From Apodemus sylvaticus (taxonomy: Eukaryota; Chordata; Mammalia; Rodentia; Muridae): a stretch of DNA of 64,000 bases. Under the pieces are notes generated by a model. That model did not search any database, was not told where the DNA came from, and saw only the letters and a program-made list of their open reading frames with translations. Within the stretch, counting starts at the first letter, position 1. Each line of letters starts with the position of its first letter. The position numbers and the translations under genes were made by a program. The stretch spans positions 110,767,807 to 110,831,806 of the forward strand of contig NC_067472.1 in assembly GCF_947179515.1 (NCBI RefSeq), in the 5' to 3' direction. Shown here piece after piece: positions 10,383 to 21,240 of this stretch.

Positions 10383-12846
10383 TTTTATTGATATATTTTT
10401 ATTTACATTTCAAATGATTTCCCCTTTTCTGGGTCCCCACTCCCCGCAAGTCCCATAAGCCCTCTTCCGTCCCCCTGTTCTTCCATCCACCCCTTCCCAT
10501 TTCCCTGTTCTGGAATTCCCCTATACTCTTGCACTGAGTCTTTCCAGAACCAGGGGCCACTCCTCCATTCTTTTTGAACATCATTTAATTTGTGGATTAT
10601 GTCCTGGGTATTCAGAGTTTCTAGGCTAATATTCACTTATCAGTGAGTGCATGCCATGATTGATCTTTTGAGACTGGGTTACCTCACTTAGTATGATGTT
10701 CTCCAACTCCATCCATTTGTCTAAGAATTTCATTGTTTCTAATGGCTGAATAGTACTCCATTGTGTAAATATACCACATTTTTTGTATCCATTCCTCCGT
10801 TGAAGGACACCTAGGTTCTTTCCAGTTTTTGGCTACTACAAATAGGGCTGCTATGAATATAGTGGAGCATGTGTCCTTATTGCATGCTGAAGAATCCTCT
10901 GGATATAGGCCCAGGAGTGGTATAACAGGGTCCTCAGGAAGTGACATGCCCAGTTTTCTGAGGAACCACCATACTGGTTTCCAAAGTGGTCGCACCATCT
11001 TGCAATCCCACCAGCAGTGGAGGAGTGTTTTTCTTTCTCCACATCCTCGCCAACACCTGCTGTCTCCTGAGTTTTTGACCTTAGCCATTCTTACTGGTGT
11101 GAGGTGAAATCTCAGGGTTGTTTTGATTTGCATTTCCCTAATAATTAATGATGTTGAACATTTCTTAAGGTGTTTCTCAGCTCTCCGAAGTTCTTCATGT
11201 GAAAATTCTTTGTTTAGCTCTTTACCCCACTTTTTAATGGGGTTATTTGGTTCTCTGGGTTCTACTTTCTTGAGTTCTTTGCATATATTAGATATTAGCC
11301 CTCTGTCGGATGTAGGGTTGGTGAAGATCCTTTCCCAGTCTGTTGGTTGACATTTTGTCCTTTTGACGGTGTCCTTTGCCTTACAGAAACTGTAGTTTTA
11401 TGAGGTCCCATTTGTCAATTCTTGATCTTAGAGCATAAGCTATTGGTGTTCTATTCAGGAACTTTTTCCCTGTGCCCATGTCCTCCGGGGTCTTCCCCAG
11501 TTTCTTTTCGATTAGTTTCAGTGTGTCAGGTTTTATGCGGAGGTCCTTGATCCATTTGGAGTTGAGCTTGGTACAAGGAGATAAGAATGGATCGATGCGC
11601 ATTCTTCTGCATGCTGACCTCCAATTGAACCAGCACCATTTGTTGAAAAGACTATCTTTTTTCCACTGGATGCTTTCAGCTCCTTTGTCGAAGACCAAGT
11701 GACCATAGGTGTGTTGGTTCATTTCTGGGTCTTCAATCCTATTCCATTGATCCGCTTGCCTGATATTGTACCAATACCATGCAGTTTTTATCACTATTGC
11801 TCTGTAGTAGAGTTTAAGTCTGGGGTACTGAATCCCCCTGAAGTTCTTTTACTGTTGAGAATAGTTTTAGCTATCCTGGGTTTTTGTTATTCCAGATGAA
11901 TTTGAGAATTGCTCTTTCTAGCTCTATGAAGAACTGGGTTGGGATTTTTATGGGGATAGCATTGAATCTGTAGACTGCCTTTGGCAAGATGGCTATTTTA
12001 ACTATATTAATCCTGCCAATGCACGAGCATGGAAGATTTTTCCATTTTCTGAGATCTTCTTCGATTTCCTTCTTCAGAGATCTGAAGTTCTTGTCATATA
12101 GGTCTTTCACTTGTTTGGTTAGAGTCACCCCAAGATACTTTATGCTGTTTGTAGCTATTGTGAAGGGGGTCATTTCCCTAATTTCTTTCTCAGTCTGCTT
12201 ATCCTTCTAATATATAAAGGCTACTGATTTGCTTGCGTTGATTTTGTAGCCAGCCACTTTGCTGAAGTTGTTTATCAGCTGTAGGAGTTCTCTAGTAGAG
12301 TTTTTGGGGTCACTTAAGTATACGATCATATCATCTGCAAATAGTGATAGTTTGATTTCTTCCTTTCCAATTTGTATCCCTTTGACTTCCTTCTGTTGTC
12401 TAATTGCTCTAGCTAGGACTTCAAGAACTATATTGAAAAGATATGGAGAGAGGGGGCAGCCTTTTCTAGTCCCTGATTTTAGTGGGATTGCTTCAAGTTT
12501 CTCTCTATTTAGTTTGATGTTGGTTACCAGTTTGCTGTATATTGCTTTTACTATGTTTAGATATGGACCTTGGATTCCTGTCCTTTCCAAGACTTTTAAC
12601 ATGAAAGGATGCTGAATTTTGTCAAATGCTTTTTCAGCATCTAATGAAATAAATGATCATGTTTTTTTTCTTTGAGTTTGTTTATGTAGTGGATAGCATT
12701 TATGGATTTCCTTATATTGAACCATCCCTGCATCCCTGGGATGAAGCCATTTAATCATGGTGGATGATTATTTTGATGTGTTCTTGGATTCGGTGGGCAA
12801 GAATTTTATTTAGTATTTTTGCATCGATATTCATAAGGGAAATTGG
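10383..12846 (-). mobile_element. 5'-truncated L1, antisense, with 19-bp target-site duplication
   Basis: A 2.46-kb L1 3' portion inserted in the LTR-like DNA. The 3' end with a short poly(T) on the plus strand is at 10,383. The 5' truncation falls in ORF2 after gggaaattgg (12,846). The sequence cctgaaacccagtcttttt occurs at 10,364-10,382 and 12,847-12,865. The first six bases also match the L1 itself, so truncation probably occurred at microhomology. The plus-strand cut site reads TTTTT/A. It is more diverged from the 25-kb and 37-kb copies than they are from each other. Confidence 0.95.
10626..12846 (-). pseudogene. L1 ORF2 C-terminal pseudogene (RT to C-terminal domain)
   Basis: Encodes the reverse-transcriptase palm onward. 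LSLFADDMIVYLSD is present with both catalytic Asp residues, followed by the thumb/connector (TPFTIATNSIKYLGV, WYWYNIRQADQWNRIE) and the Cys-rich C-terminal region (CWRGCGERKTLLHCWWDC), ending at a normal stop at 10,626. It is broken by at least one in-frame TAG just after SVAFIY (about 12,207) and by several frame changes between 11,381 and 12,173. The endonuclease domain is absent through 5' truncation. No function as a protein is expected. Confidence 0.92.
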
Positions 12847-13077
12847 CCTGAAACCCAGTCTTTTTATTTAGATATCAATTTAATCATTTATCCTGATTAC
12901 CTTTTGATTATCCCATGAATAGGCATTTTGTGACACGAGCCTTACATTCTTTGAAAAGGACAGCAAATACATAATTTTTAATCATACCAAATGAATTCAG
13001 AGATCTACCTGCCTTCATAAGGACAGCTAGCTGTGTGAGATCCTTCTATAAGATGACGACTCCCACCTTGCCTGGAC

Positions 13078-13136
13078 GTAAACTCATTCTGTCCTAGAAT
13101 GACCTTGAACTCATAAATCTGCCTGCTTTATCAAGA
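13078..13136 (-). mobile_element. B1 fragment, antisense
   Basis: Plus-strand aaactcattctgtcctagaa and gaccttgaactcataaatct match the antisense of the B1 segment around its B box. Only about 60 bases are left and divergence is high. It lies within the LTR-like insertion. Confidence 0.6.
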
Positions 13137-13773
13137 ACAAACACTAAATTTACCTGGGTGGGATCTTGCCCTGGGATCTCAGTTCCCTAAATCTGTTAAT
13201 CTTATTTCCTTAATATCTTTCTAAGAAAGTGGCTCATTACTGCGGCTGCCTCTGTTCATTTAGGTCCAGGATGCCCCTCATACAATTGATATCACATTCC
13301 TATATTTTGTATAGCTGAGAAATCCACTAAAAGACAGATCTTCCATTGATTTATGTATTCTTGAGCTCATGTTTTCAGAGCTCTTTTCCAAAGCTTTAAT
13401 GGCTGTCCTGAAGGTCACAGAATCACCATTTTGCTGAGGAACACATTCTTGCTTCCTGCACTCATTCCTGCTGTTTCCAACTATCATTCAGTCATCAAAC
13501 TTGGCAGGGAAAACAATTCCCAAAGGAGGAACATAAAGCAAAACATATACATTATTATTCAAACAAGCCTTACAGCTACAGCAACTATCAACACTAGTAG
13601 AGTCCCACCCTGTAATGGCCTTCCTTCACAGGCAGGAAACCTGTCATGCCAGCCCTTCAGTGGCCATGGAAGACTCAGCATTGGTTTGGTTGATTCTTTG
13701 TATTGTTCTCTTAGTTTCTAACTGACTGATTTTTACCCCCCTAGTTTGAGTAATTCCTACCATCTCTTGGATG

Positions 13774-14041
13774 TTTGCTGCTACTGCTGCTGCTTCTTCC
13801 CCTTCCCCCTCTTCTTCCCCTTCCCCCTCTTCTTCCCCTTCCCCTTCTTCTTCTTCTTCTTCTTCCTCTTCCTCCTTCTCCTCCTCCCCTTCCTTTTCCC
13901 TTACCCCTTCCCCTCCTCCCCATCTTCCTTCTTCTTCTTTCTCCTCCTCTTTCTCCTCTTCTTCCTCCTCGCCATCATTTTCTTCTTCTTCTTTCTCCCC
14001 CTCTTCTTTCTCCTTCTTCCTCTTCCTCTTCCTCTCTCCTA
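13774..14041. repeat. (CTT/CCTTCC)n polypyrimidine tract
   Basis: About 268 bases almost free of purines on the plus strand, with ctgctgctactgctgctg at the left edge, then cttcccc, ctt and cctctt units. It sits where L1 ORF2 normally has a CT-rich antisense stretch, so it probably expanded from, and replaced, L1 coding sequence. Frames of poly-Ser or poly-Glu across it are artefacts. Confidence 0.95.
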
Positions 14042-14999
14042 GATTCTTCACATGTGTTTTAAATTGTAAGTATGAGACCTCTCCAATTTCTTATGAAGGC
14101 ACTTAATGCTTTGAACACTCCTTTTAACACAGCTTTTGTTATGTCCCATAATTTTGGGTATGTTGTGCCTTCATTTTCATTGAATTTCAGAATGTCTTTA
14201 TTTCTTTCCTAACCCAGTAATCATTGGGTTCCATGAGTATGTAGGCTTTCTGTTGTTTCTGCTGCTGTCAAAGTTCAGATTTAATCCATGGTGGTCTGAT
14301 AGGATTCAAGGAATTCTTTCAATTTTCCTGTATCTGTTGAGGTTTGTTTTGTGACCAAATAAATGGTCAATTTTGGAGAAGGTTCTATGAGGTTATGAGA
14401 TAAAAGTATTTTTTTGTGTGTGTTTAGGAGAAATGTTTAGTAAATATCTGTTTGATCCATTTGATTCATAACCTCTGTTAGTTTGATAATTTCTCTGTTT
14501 AATTTCTGTCTTGATGACATGTCCATTGGTAAGAGTTGGACATTAAAGTCTCCCACTATTAATGTTTGAGGTTTGATATATGATTAAATCCTTAGTAATG
14601 ATTTTTTTATGAATGTGGGTACCTTTGCATTTGGGTCTTAGATGTTCAGAATTGAAATGTCATCTTGGTGGAGTTTTCCTTTGATGAATATGAATTGTTC
14701 ATCCCCATCTCTTTTGATAACTTTTGGTGAAAGTCTATTTTATTAGACATTAGAATGGCGACTCCGGGTTATGAGGTAGGTATTTTTGGTTAGAAAACCA
14801 TTTTCTAGCACTTTTCTCTAAGGTAATACTTTGTTGCTGAAGTACATTTCTTATATGCAAGAGACTGCTGAATCCTATTCATGCATCCACTCTGTTAGTG
14901 TTAGCCTGTGTCTTTTTATTGGGGAATTGAGACCATTTATTTTGAGTAATATTTATGAACCATAATTATTAGTCCTTTTTTTGAAGCTGGTGGTGATAC

Positions 15000-15004
<5 letters not shown>

Positions 15005-15032
<28 letters not shown>
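15005..15032. repeat. (TG)n microsatellite
   Basis: Fourteen TG units within the old antisense L1, in the interval between ORF1 and ORF2. Confidence 0.95.
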
Positions 15033-15036
<4 letters not shown>

Positions 15037-15230
15037 TTGTGTTTCTTTTGCTTTGGTTTTGCTGGTATGGACTTATCTATTTCCTGTATTTTCTTGGGTT
15101 TGGTTATTATCCAGGTATTGTGTAATTCCAGTATCATCTGCAATGCTGGGTTAGTAGAAAGATATTGCTTAAATTTAGTTTTGTCATGGAATATCTTGTT
15201 TTCTCAGTCTATAGTGATTGACAGTTCATT

Positions 15231-17369
15231 CTTATTGTGTACTATTCTTATCTCATGTATTGTGGGCATAAAGATAGACTAGAAGAAATCCTTACATTCT
15301 AGGATTCCTCTACTGAGAGAAGTAGATATATAAGCAAACACTTCCTTTTTGAAGCTTCCAGTTCTTTAGTTCCAAATTTTGGTTTGAAACATAATTTCTT
15401 TCAAAACCATGTTCAATGGGCTGCTATTAAATCTTAGTTTCAAATTTAAAATATAATCAATAAAGTTTTTTTCAGAAATTCAGGTCAGATAAACCATTCT
15501 TAGTAGTTAACACTATACCCTTGTCAGGACCTAGAGTCAATTTAGAGACAAACCTCTCGGCATAACTGAGTTTCTAAATAGGTTTTATTGAGGTAGGGAA
15601 ACCAAAATTAAATTCACTGGAATAGTCATATCACTCACTGAAATACAGTCACAAGCTGAACAAATTCTAAAAGAAATTCAAATGTTAACTCTGGTATGTC
15701 TCTGCTTCTTAGCTTTGTATTTGATTGGCTACCTCAAACTCCTACCTTCCCCACAAAGAGAGACTACATTCTCAGACTAGCAATACCCCTGTCCCCTACC
15801 AAACACATGCTCTTTTAAGTTCTACTTGCCAGGTATTTTATCATCGGAGGAAATAAAGTAATTAGCATAGCATACTCATTATAGGACTTATTAGATTATT
15901 TGATAAAATAGTGAGCTTTAAATATTGCTATTATAGTATAGAGTAATTTTAAGATACATATTTCTAAATGAAGTGGTTTAAAATTTATTTAAGCTATACA
16001 ATCTCTTGATCAACTTTTCTAGAAAATATCCCCATGAAACAATCTCTTTTTTATAATTTTGCAAATAAATGAACCTTATGAAAACTGAAAAACAGTCTGT
16101 TCATAGTTATTATTAACAAGGCTAAAAGATACTATGTTAAGAAGAGATTCAGTAATAAATATTTGATGTCTCTTTGATCCAGTCATTCTTAGTGTGCTCA
16201 GTGTTTTTTTTTCCTTTGATTCCTTGAGCCAAAGAAGTTTTCTCTCTCTAGATCTCTTCTTCCTTCTCTCATTCTTATATGTAGAGACTTTTGGCTTAGG
16301 GATGACATTAAATATTCTCAGAGAAATCTTGCCTTCCTACTATTGCTTTTCACTGGTGACATACTTTTGCTACTTTTTAATCCTGCTAGTCTATCAACTT
16401 TTGTCTTTGATTGTTATACTTCTATGTCCTGAACAGAAGTCTTTTGAGTGTAGGACTTTTATATCTCAGCTGTATATGCTGTAGGAGCATGTTCAATGAA
16501 TTATTGAGACGATTGATAAGCAAATCAATAATTGAGTCATCAAAATCTATTAAACCTTAAACTATGTCCCCTTTGTAGACTTCATTGATTCTGTCTGATA
16601 AGACCTCATGCTCTGGTATACTTCATTTTTCACTTGTTAAAATTTTCTCTTATTTATTTTTTTCTTCCCAGTTTAAAAATTCCTGTGGAGACAAAGCTTT
16701 CCTACTGCCTCTGTGTTCTCTTCCCATTTTTAAAAAAGGGATGAGGCACAGAATGACATGTTCCCCTAGATGGGATGTAGAAAAGATCCTCAAGATCCTT
16801 GTTTCCTTATTCTTCTAGTCACCATGCCTTTGACAGGTCTGCACAGAAAAACCAAATTGCTTTCCCTGAATGCTCATATTTACTCCTCATTCTGTTCAAG
16901 GTCTTCATGTCTGGGCCATGGATCTCACAGAATCTCATCAGACTTCTAGAAGGCAAGTGTGGCAATGACAATGGTTTGCACATTTTTATCTCTGGACACT
17001 GTCCCTTCTGTAAATTCCACTCTTATCCAACAGTCAACTTGACATTTTCTGTAAGTTGCAAATACCTGTGGACATTGAACCAATTGTGAATGTCATGAGG
17101 TTCCAAATGGCTTCCCAGTTTTAAAGTGCACATTATGATTGCAAAGCTATCCTGGATCAGATAAGTCATACTAAAGCTTGAAGCAGTGCACAAGAAAATA
17201 TAAAGAAGTTTAAGTTTGTGTCTTGCTAAACAAAATGTGTTTTATTTAACAGAGAATATGTTACTCAACTTTGGTTGATGGTGGCCATATGCAAATGGGA
17301 TCCCTTTAGAATCATGACATCTTTTATACATTTTAGGCTGAGTTGTTGATATTTTCATTTTATATACAG
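15231..17369. other. No gene seen; carries one copy of a local duplication
   Basis: AT-rich, single-copy-looking DNA. The only internal structure noted is at 16,565-16,735, which resembles 17,803-17,955 (listed separately). Open frames reach at most 96 codons and have no recognisable domains. Confidence 0.5.
16565..16735 (+). repeat. Local duplication, copy A
   Basis: Shares ordered phrases with 17,803-17,955: tcattgattctgtctgataa against tcatttattccatctaataa, then the exact ttcatttttcacttgttaaa, then actgcctctgtgttctcttc against actgcctctgtgctctcttt. Spacing between copies is about 1.24 kb. They are either an old tandem duplication or two copies of an unnamed dispersed repeat. Confidence 0.7.
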
Positions 17370-17767
17370 TTGTGTGTGGTGTGAGTGTGTCTCTGTGTGT
17401 ATATGAGTGTGTATGAAGAGTGTGTATGTGAGTGTGAGTGTGTATGAGTAGGTAAGTGAGAATGTCGGTTGTTAATGTGTATGTGAGTATGTATATTGTT
17501 GTGAGTCTTAATGTGAGTGTCTGTATGTGTGGAAGAGTGTGTGTATGTGAACGTAAATGTGAATGTATGTGTGTGTATGAGTATGTAGGTGAGAGTGCAT
17601 TTTTTTGTTTGAGTATGTGCATGTGAGTATGTGTGAGTATTGTGTTGTGAGTTTTTATGTGACCATGTATGTATGGGTATATGTGTGAGAACATGTTTTG
17701 TGAGTATCTGTGAGGATATGTATGAGAGTATGTACGTTTGTGTGTGTGTATGTGTGTGTGTGTGTGA
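17370..17767. repeat. Long imperfect GT/GTGA-rich tract
   Basis: About 400 bases dominated by tgtg, gagtgtg and tatgtgag units without a stable period, ending in a purer TG run (17,740-17,766). On the minus strand it gives two spurious Thr/His/Ser-rich frames (185 and 154 codons); these are simple-repeat artefacts, not genes. Confidence 0.92.
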
Positions 17768-17802
17768 ATTAAACCTGATATAAGTAAAATGAATCTCAAA
17801 AG

Positions 17803-17955
17803 GCATTCCCTTTCTATTCTTCATTTATTCCATCTAATAAGACCCAATTGCTTTAATATGGTTCATTTTTCACTTGTTAAAATGTTCTTTTCTTTTCTTG
17901 CTGAGATTAAGTTGTTTTACTGCCTCTGTGCTCTCTTTCCTATTTTCAAGCAGCA
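17803..17955 (+). repeat. Local duplication, copy B
   Basis: Diverged partner of 16,565-16,735 in the same orientation. The strongest shared block is the 20-mer ttcatttttcacttgttaaa near 17,863. The GT-rich tract lies between the two copies. Confidence 0.7.
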
Positions 17956-19136
17956 CCTCTGTGTCATAATTCCATATGTAAATTCTGTATATATTCATAC
18001 AATGTATATGTATATATTTAGATATGTCTTTGTATATATATATGTATGTACATATATATATAGTATGTAAGTGTATATATGTTTTCTGATCTATGTTATT
18101 TATGTACCATTAACAATGTTCCTCATAATAATTAAATGGTATACTAATGTAATATATTAATGCAAAAATGTAAGGTACCTGAGTATCAGAAACTACATAG
18201 ATCACTGATATCACTTTGAAAATTCCTTGTCTTTTAAAAATATTATACTAGGTTTTAGCATAGAAAATTGAAATGTGAGAGACAATTACAAAGGGAAAGG
18301 ACTGATTCCAGGCAGATTTGTAAGGGCTTCAAGAAACTGGGGTGTATCTCAGACCTAAAGGACAAATTGGTGTTTATAAAATACATGTTCATTAACCCAG
18401 TTATGTGAAATTGAGAATACCCTGACAGGAAAAATGGGTTAATTGCAGTAAACACAAAGTAATTTCAATTCCTAACTCAAAGACAGGCAATATTTATTGA
18501 GTATTGATATATGGTATATAATGTGATATACTATTTTCATTTATATTTTTTATCAAAGTAATTCATGTATGCTCTTCACAGTACTTTAATAAAGTTTCAA
18601 ATTCTATAATATGGCATACTTCCAGTTCCTCATCGTCACAAGTCAAGTTGTGTCCTGGCTAAGTTTAGTACATTCTTACCTTCTTCCATCTACCTTTATT
18701 GATAGTGTTGATTGACCACTTTTGTTCTTATTTTCATTACAACTATAGAGGAAGAAGAGTCATGCTCATGCCCCCAAATCCCCAAAGAGAAGCCTTCACA
18801 GCACCCATCTCCTTTACCCTGTTTTTCTTCTAGGCATTATTAGTACCCTGTTTAGTATTGAAGCCAGGGTATCTGAATTGTGTTTAGGTCTAGCCACCCA
18901 TTCTAGTCATATTTTTCTTATGAAACATAGCTTTCCCCCCTCAGATATTAAGTGGTTTCTTTTTCTTGGTGCATGTCTCCTTATTTCACAACAAAACCAT
19001 TCCGTCTTACTTTGTCTCCTTTCTTTTCACTATATTCACATACACCAGGATTCTCTTGGGTGTCCTCAAAGAGAGTCACAATCACGACTCTCTGTGAACA
19101 TGATTGTGTCTTCTGTTGGGCAGCTTCCTTTTCTTT
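17956..19136. other. No gene seen; short TA-rich stretch
   Basis: AT-rich DNA with a TATA/ATGTA-rich stretch at about 17,998-18,085. No recognised repeat or coding sequence otherwise. Confidence 0.5.
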
Positions 19137-19742
19137 TTATAATTTTTTATTTTCTATATTCTTTGTTTATATGCCAAATGATTTTCCCTATCCTGGTTCC
19201 CCCCTCCCCATAAGTTCCCTAAGCCCTCTTCTCTCCACCCATTCTTCTATCAACCCCCTCCTACTTCTCTGTCCTGGTACTCCCCTACAATGCTGGAACA
19301 AGTCTTTTCAGGATCAAGGACCTCTCTTTCCTTCTTCTTGGAATTTATTTGATATGTGAATTGTGTCTTGGGCATTCAGAGTTTCTGAGCTAATATCCAC
19401 TTACCAGTGACTGCATTCCATGTGTATTCTTTTGTGATTGGGTTACCTCACTTAGGATGATATTTTCCAGATCTAACCTTCATGGATTCATTGTTTTTAA
19501 TTGCTGAGTAGTATTCCATTGGGTAAATATACCACATTTTCTGTATCCATTCCTCCACTGAGGGATACCTGCATTCTTTCCAGCTTCTGGCTATTATAAA
19601 TAGGGTTTCTATTAACATAGTGAAGCATGTGTCCTTATTGCAGGCCAGGGAATCCTATGGGTATATGCCCAGGAGTGGTATTACAGGGTCCTCATGAAGT
19701 GTTATGCCCAGTTTTCAGAGGAACAGCCAGACTGATTTCCAT
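19137..19742 (-). mobile_element. 5'-truncated L1 3' end, antisense
   Basis: About 600 bases of L1 3' UTR and the last ORF2 codons on the minus strand: complements of ccaaatgattttccctatcc, gggttacctcacttaggatg, ttgctgagtagtattccatt and ggtatatgcccaggagtggt. The ORF2 part matches the segment from about HLxRTP to ISGY in the other copies but is diverged and not open. It stops abruptly after agactgatttcc (5' truncation). I could not identify a convincing target-site duplication. Confidence 0.92.
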
Positions 19743-20684
19743 TTTCTAACCTGTTTAATCTTTATGAGAGCATTTCCCTCTTCTTCACTTCCCCCTCACT
19801 GTCTCTGCCATTTCCTTTCAATCAGGTCACACAATTCCACAATCTCTTTTTACTTGTATTGTTGCCCTCCTCAGATTTTTCCAGAAAAGAGTTTAGAAAG
19901 TGTTTGAGCTCCACCATGTATGACACATGAAAATATCCCTATTTTATTGACAATATTATGCTATAAGCTTGACCATGCATATAGTAATTTCATGATTTTA
20001 AAATGTTGCACATTCTCTATCATTTGCAGTATTGTTATTGAGAAACCCACAAAAATCACATGTCTTTCTGACCTTTTGTATGTCATTCGCTGTTTGATGT
20101 CACTGGAATATTTTTGAGTTTCCTCTTTCATCTTTCTGGAGAATTGTAATGCTCTAGCTTGATATAAAACAATTTAATACATATGGTGGTTGGTGAACAG
20201 ATATGTTTGATCATAAGATGCAAACTATTCAATGCTAGAAATCAGCTTTAATCTCTGAAATAATGTATTTTGCTCTTTCTGATACCCTTTCTAGATTTGG
20301 ATTTAATTTGTTTTGAGACTGTTACGTGAAATTTTCTATTTCTTTAATTCCTTTATAATTTGTCTAATTAATGTAATTTTCCTTATCTTTAACCCTTACT
20401 CATGGATTGATTTTTCTATTGTTTTCATTTCTGTGAACTCAGTTTATGTCAATATTTCCTTCAGCCTGTTCTATAGGCCTATCTGCTCTAATGGGGATTT
20501 TTCTATTGTGAATACTACCAAACACGGTCACTTTTGCTTCCACTCCTCCATTGAATTTTACTTTATAAATGACTGCAGTTACTGTGCTAGGGTTACATAA
20601 ACAGTCTCGCAGCCCTAGAAAATATGGATGATAGATTCCCATATATTTTATTTTGCTATATTTTGCTCTTATTTTGCTGCAGGT

Positions 20685-20685
<1 letters not shown>
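19743..20685. other. No gene seen
   Basis: AT-rich, single-copy-looking DNA without a recognisable repeat; the longest frame (95 codons at 20,313) has no family features. Confidence 0.5.
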
Positions 20686-20731
<46 letters not shown>

Positions 20732-20744
20732 CCTACCTACCTAT
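20686..20744. repeat. (ATCT)n then (ACCT)n tetranucleotide microsatellite
   Basis: About eleven ATCT units followed by three ACCT units. The related units suggest a point change that then spread by slippage. Confidence 0.96.
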
Positions 20745-20927
20745 ATTTATTCATCTCCTGTCTTTCACATTGGTTTTATTTTTTATTTGTTTGATGAATT
20801 TTCATACAATAAAATAGTTCCATGTTTACTAAGCTTCTATAATCTGGACTTCAGTAATAGCAGTGAAATAAGATGCTTGTAAATGCTGTGTGAATGGGAA
20901 AAATTTTCAGCAGAGAAAACAGTGTAC

Positions 20928-21240
20928 CAGACTCAAAAGGTGAATCATGGTATGCACTCACTAATAAGTGGATATTAACCTAGAAAACTGGAATACCCAA
21001 AACATAATCCACACATCAAATGAGGTGCAAGAAGAAAGGAGGAGTGGCCCCTTGTTCTAGAAAGACTCAATGAAGCAGTATTCGGCAAAACCAGAATGGG
21101 GAAGTGGGAAGGGGTGGGTGTGAGGACAGGGGGAGAGAAGGAGGCTTATGGGACTTTCGGGGAGTGGGGGGCTAGAAAAGGGGAAATCATTTGAAATGTA
21201 ATTAAAAAATATATCGAATAAAAAAAAAAGAAAAGAAAAA
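20928..21240 (+). mobile_element. Very short L1 3' end, sense strand
   Basis: Starts inside the last ORF2 codons (cagactcaaaaggtgaatca) and runs through the stop region (aagtggatattaacc) and the G-rich 3' UTR (ggacagggggagagaaggag). It ends in the polyadenylation signal gaataaa and a mixed A tail to about 21,240. It is very close to the 3' end at 41,510-41,819, so it belongs to the same young subfamily. I see no convincing target-site duplication. Confidence 0.95.

Larger units (their letters stand above)
9782..13677. mobile_element. Composite insertion: unassigned LTR-like element containing a younger L1
   Basis: The old L1 stops after cagctcctcatt (9,781) and resumes at gcattggtttgg (13,678). 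The inserted DNA begins TG (9,782) and ends CA (13,677). It is bordered by tcatt and gcatt, a 5-bp duplication with one mismatch, the pattern expected of an LTR element. Removing the nested L1 (10,383-12,846 and one copy of its duplication) leaves about 1.4 kb with no open frame I recognise. The left part holds degenerate ~68-bp tandem repeats. I cannot name the family, and a non-LTR origin is possible. Confidence 0.55.
13678..15230 (-). mobile_element. Old L1 fragment, antisense, part 2 (ORF2 N-terminus into ORF1)
   Basis: Continuation of the old L1 after the insertion: complements of the RT N-terminal region (ttctttgtattgttctctta), the endonuclease region (tgtcccataattttgggtat, gtgtctttttattgggga) and the distal end of ORF1 (gttttgtcatggaatatctt, 15,178). 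It ends near 15,230, well short of an ORF1 start, so the original insertion was 5'-truncated. Frames are broken. A CT microsatellite (13,774-14,041) and a TG microsatellite (15,005-15,032) have grown inside it. Confidence 0.88.

Noticed and set aside
13644..14051. 135-codon Glu/Lys-rich frame and opposite-strand Ser/Leu-rich frames
   Set aside because: They translate the CTT-type polypyrimidine tract plus broken L1 sequence; no domain and no stable codon pattern.
17242..17824. 185- and 154-codon Thr/His/Ser-rich frames on the minus strand
   Set aside because: Products of the GT-rich simple tract; both overlapping frames are open for the same compositional reason.
18000..18085. TATATATA-like sequence as a promoter
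   Set aside because: Part of a TA-rich low-complexity stretch with no downstream gene.
20686..20744. Tetranucleotide arrays (also 42,075-42,200) considered as CRISPR-like repeats
   Set aside because: Four-base units with no spacers; ordinary microsatellites of a mammalian genome.
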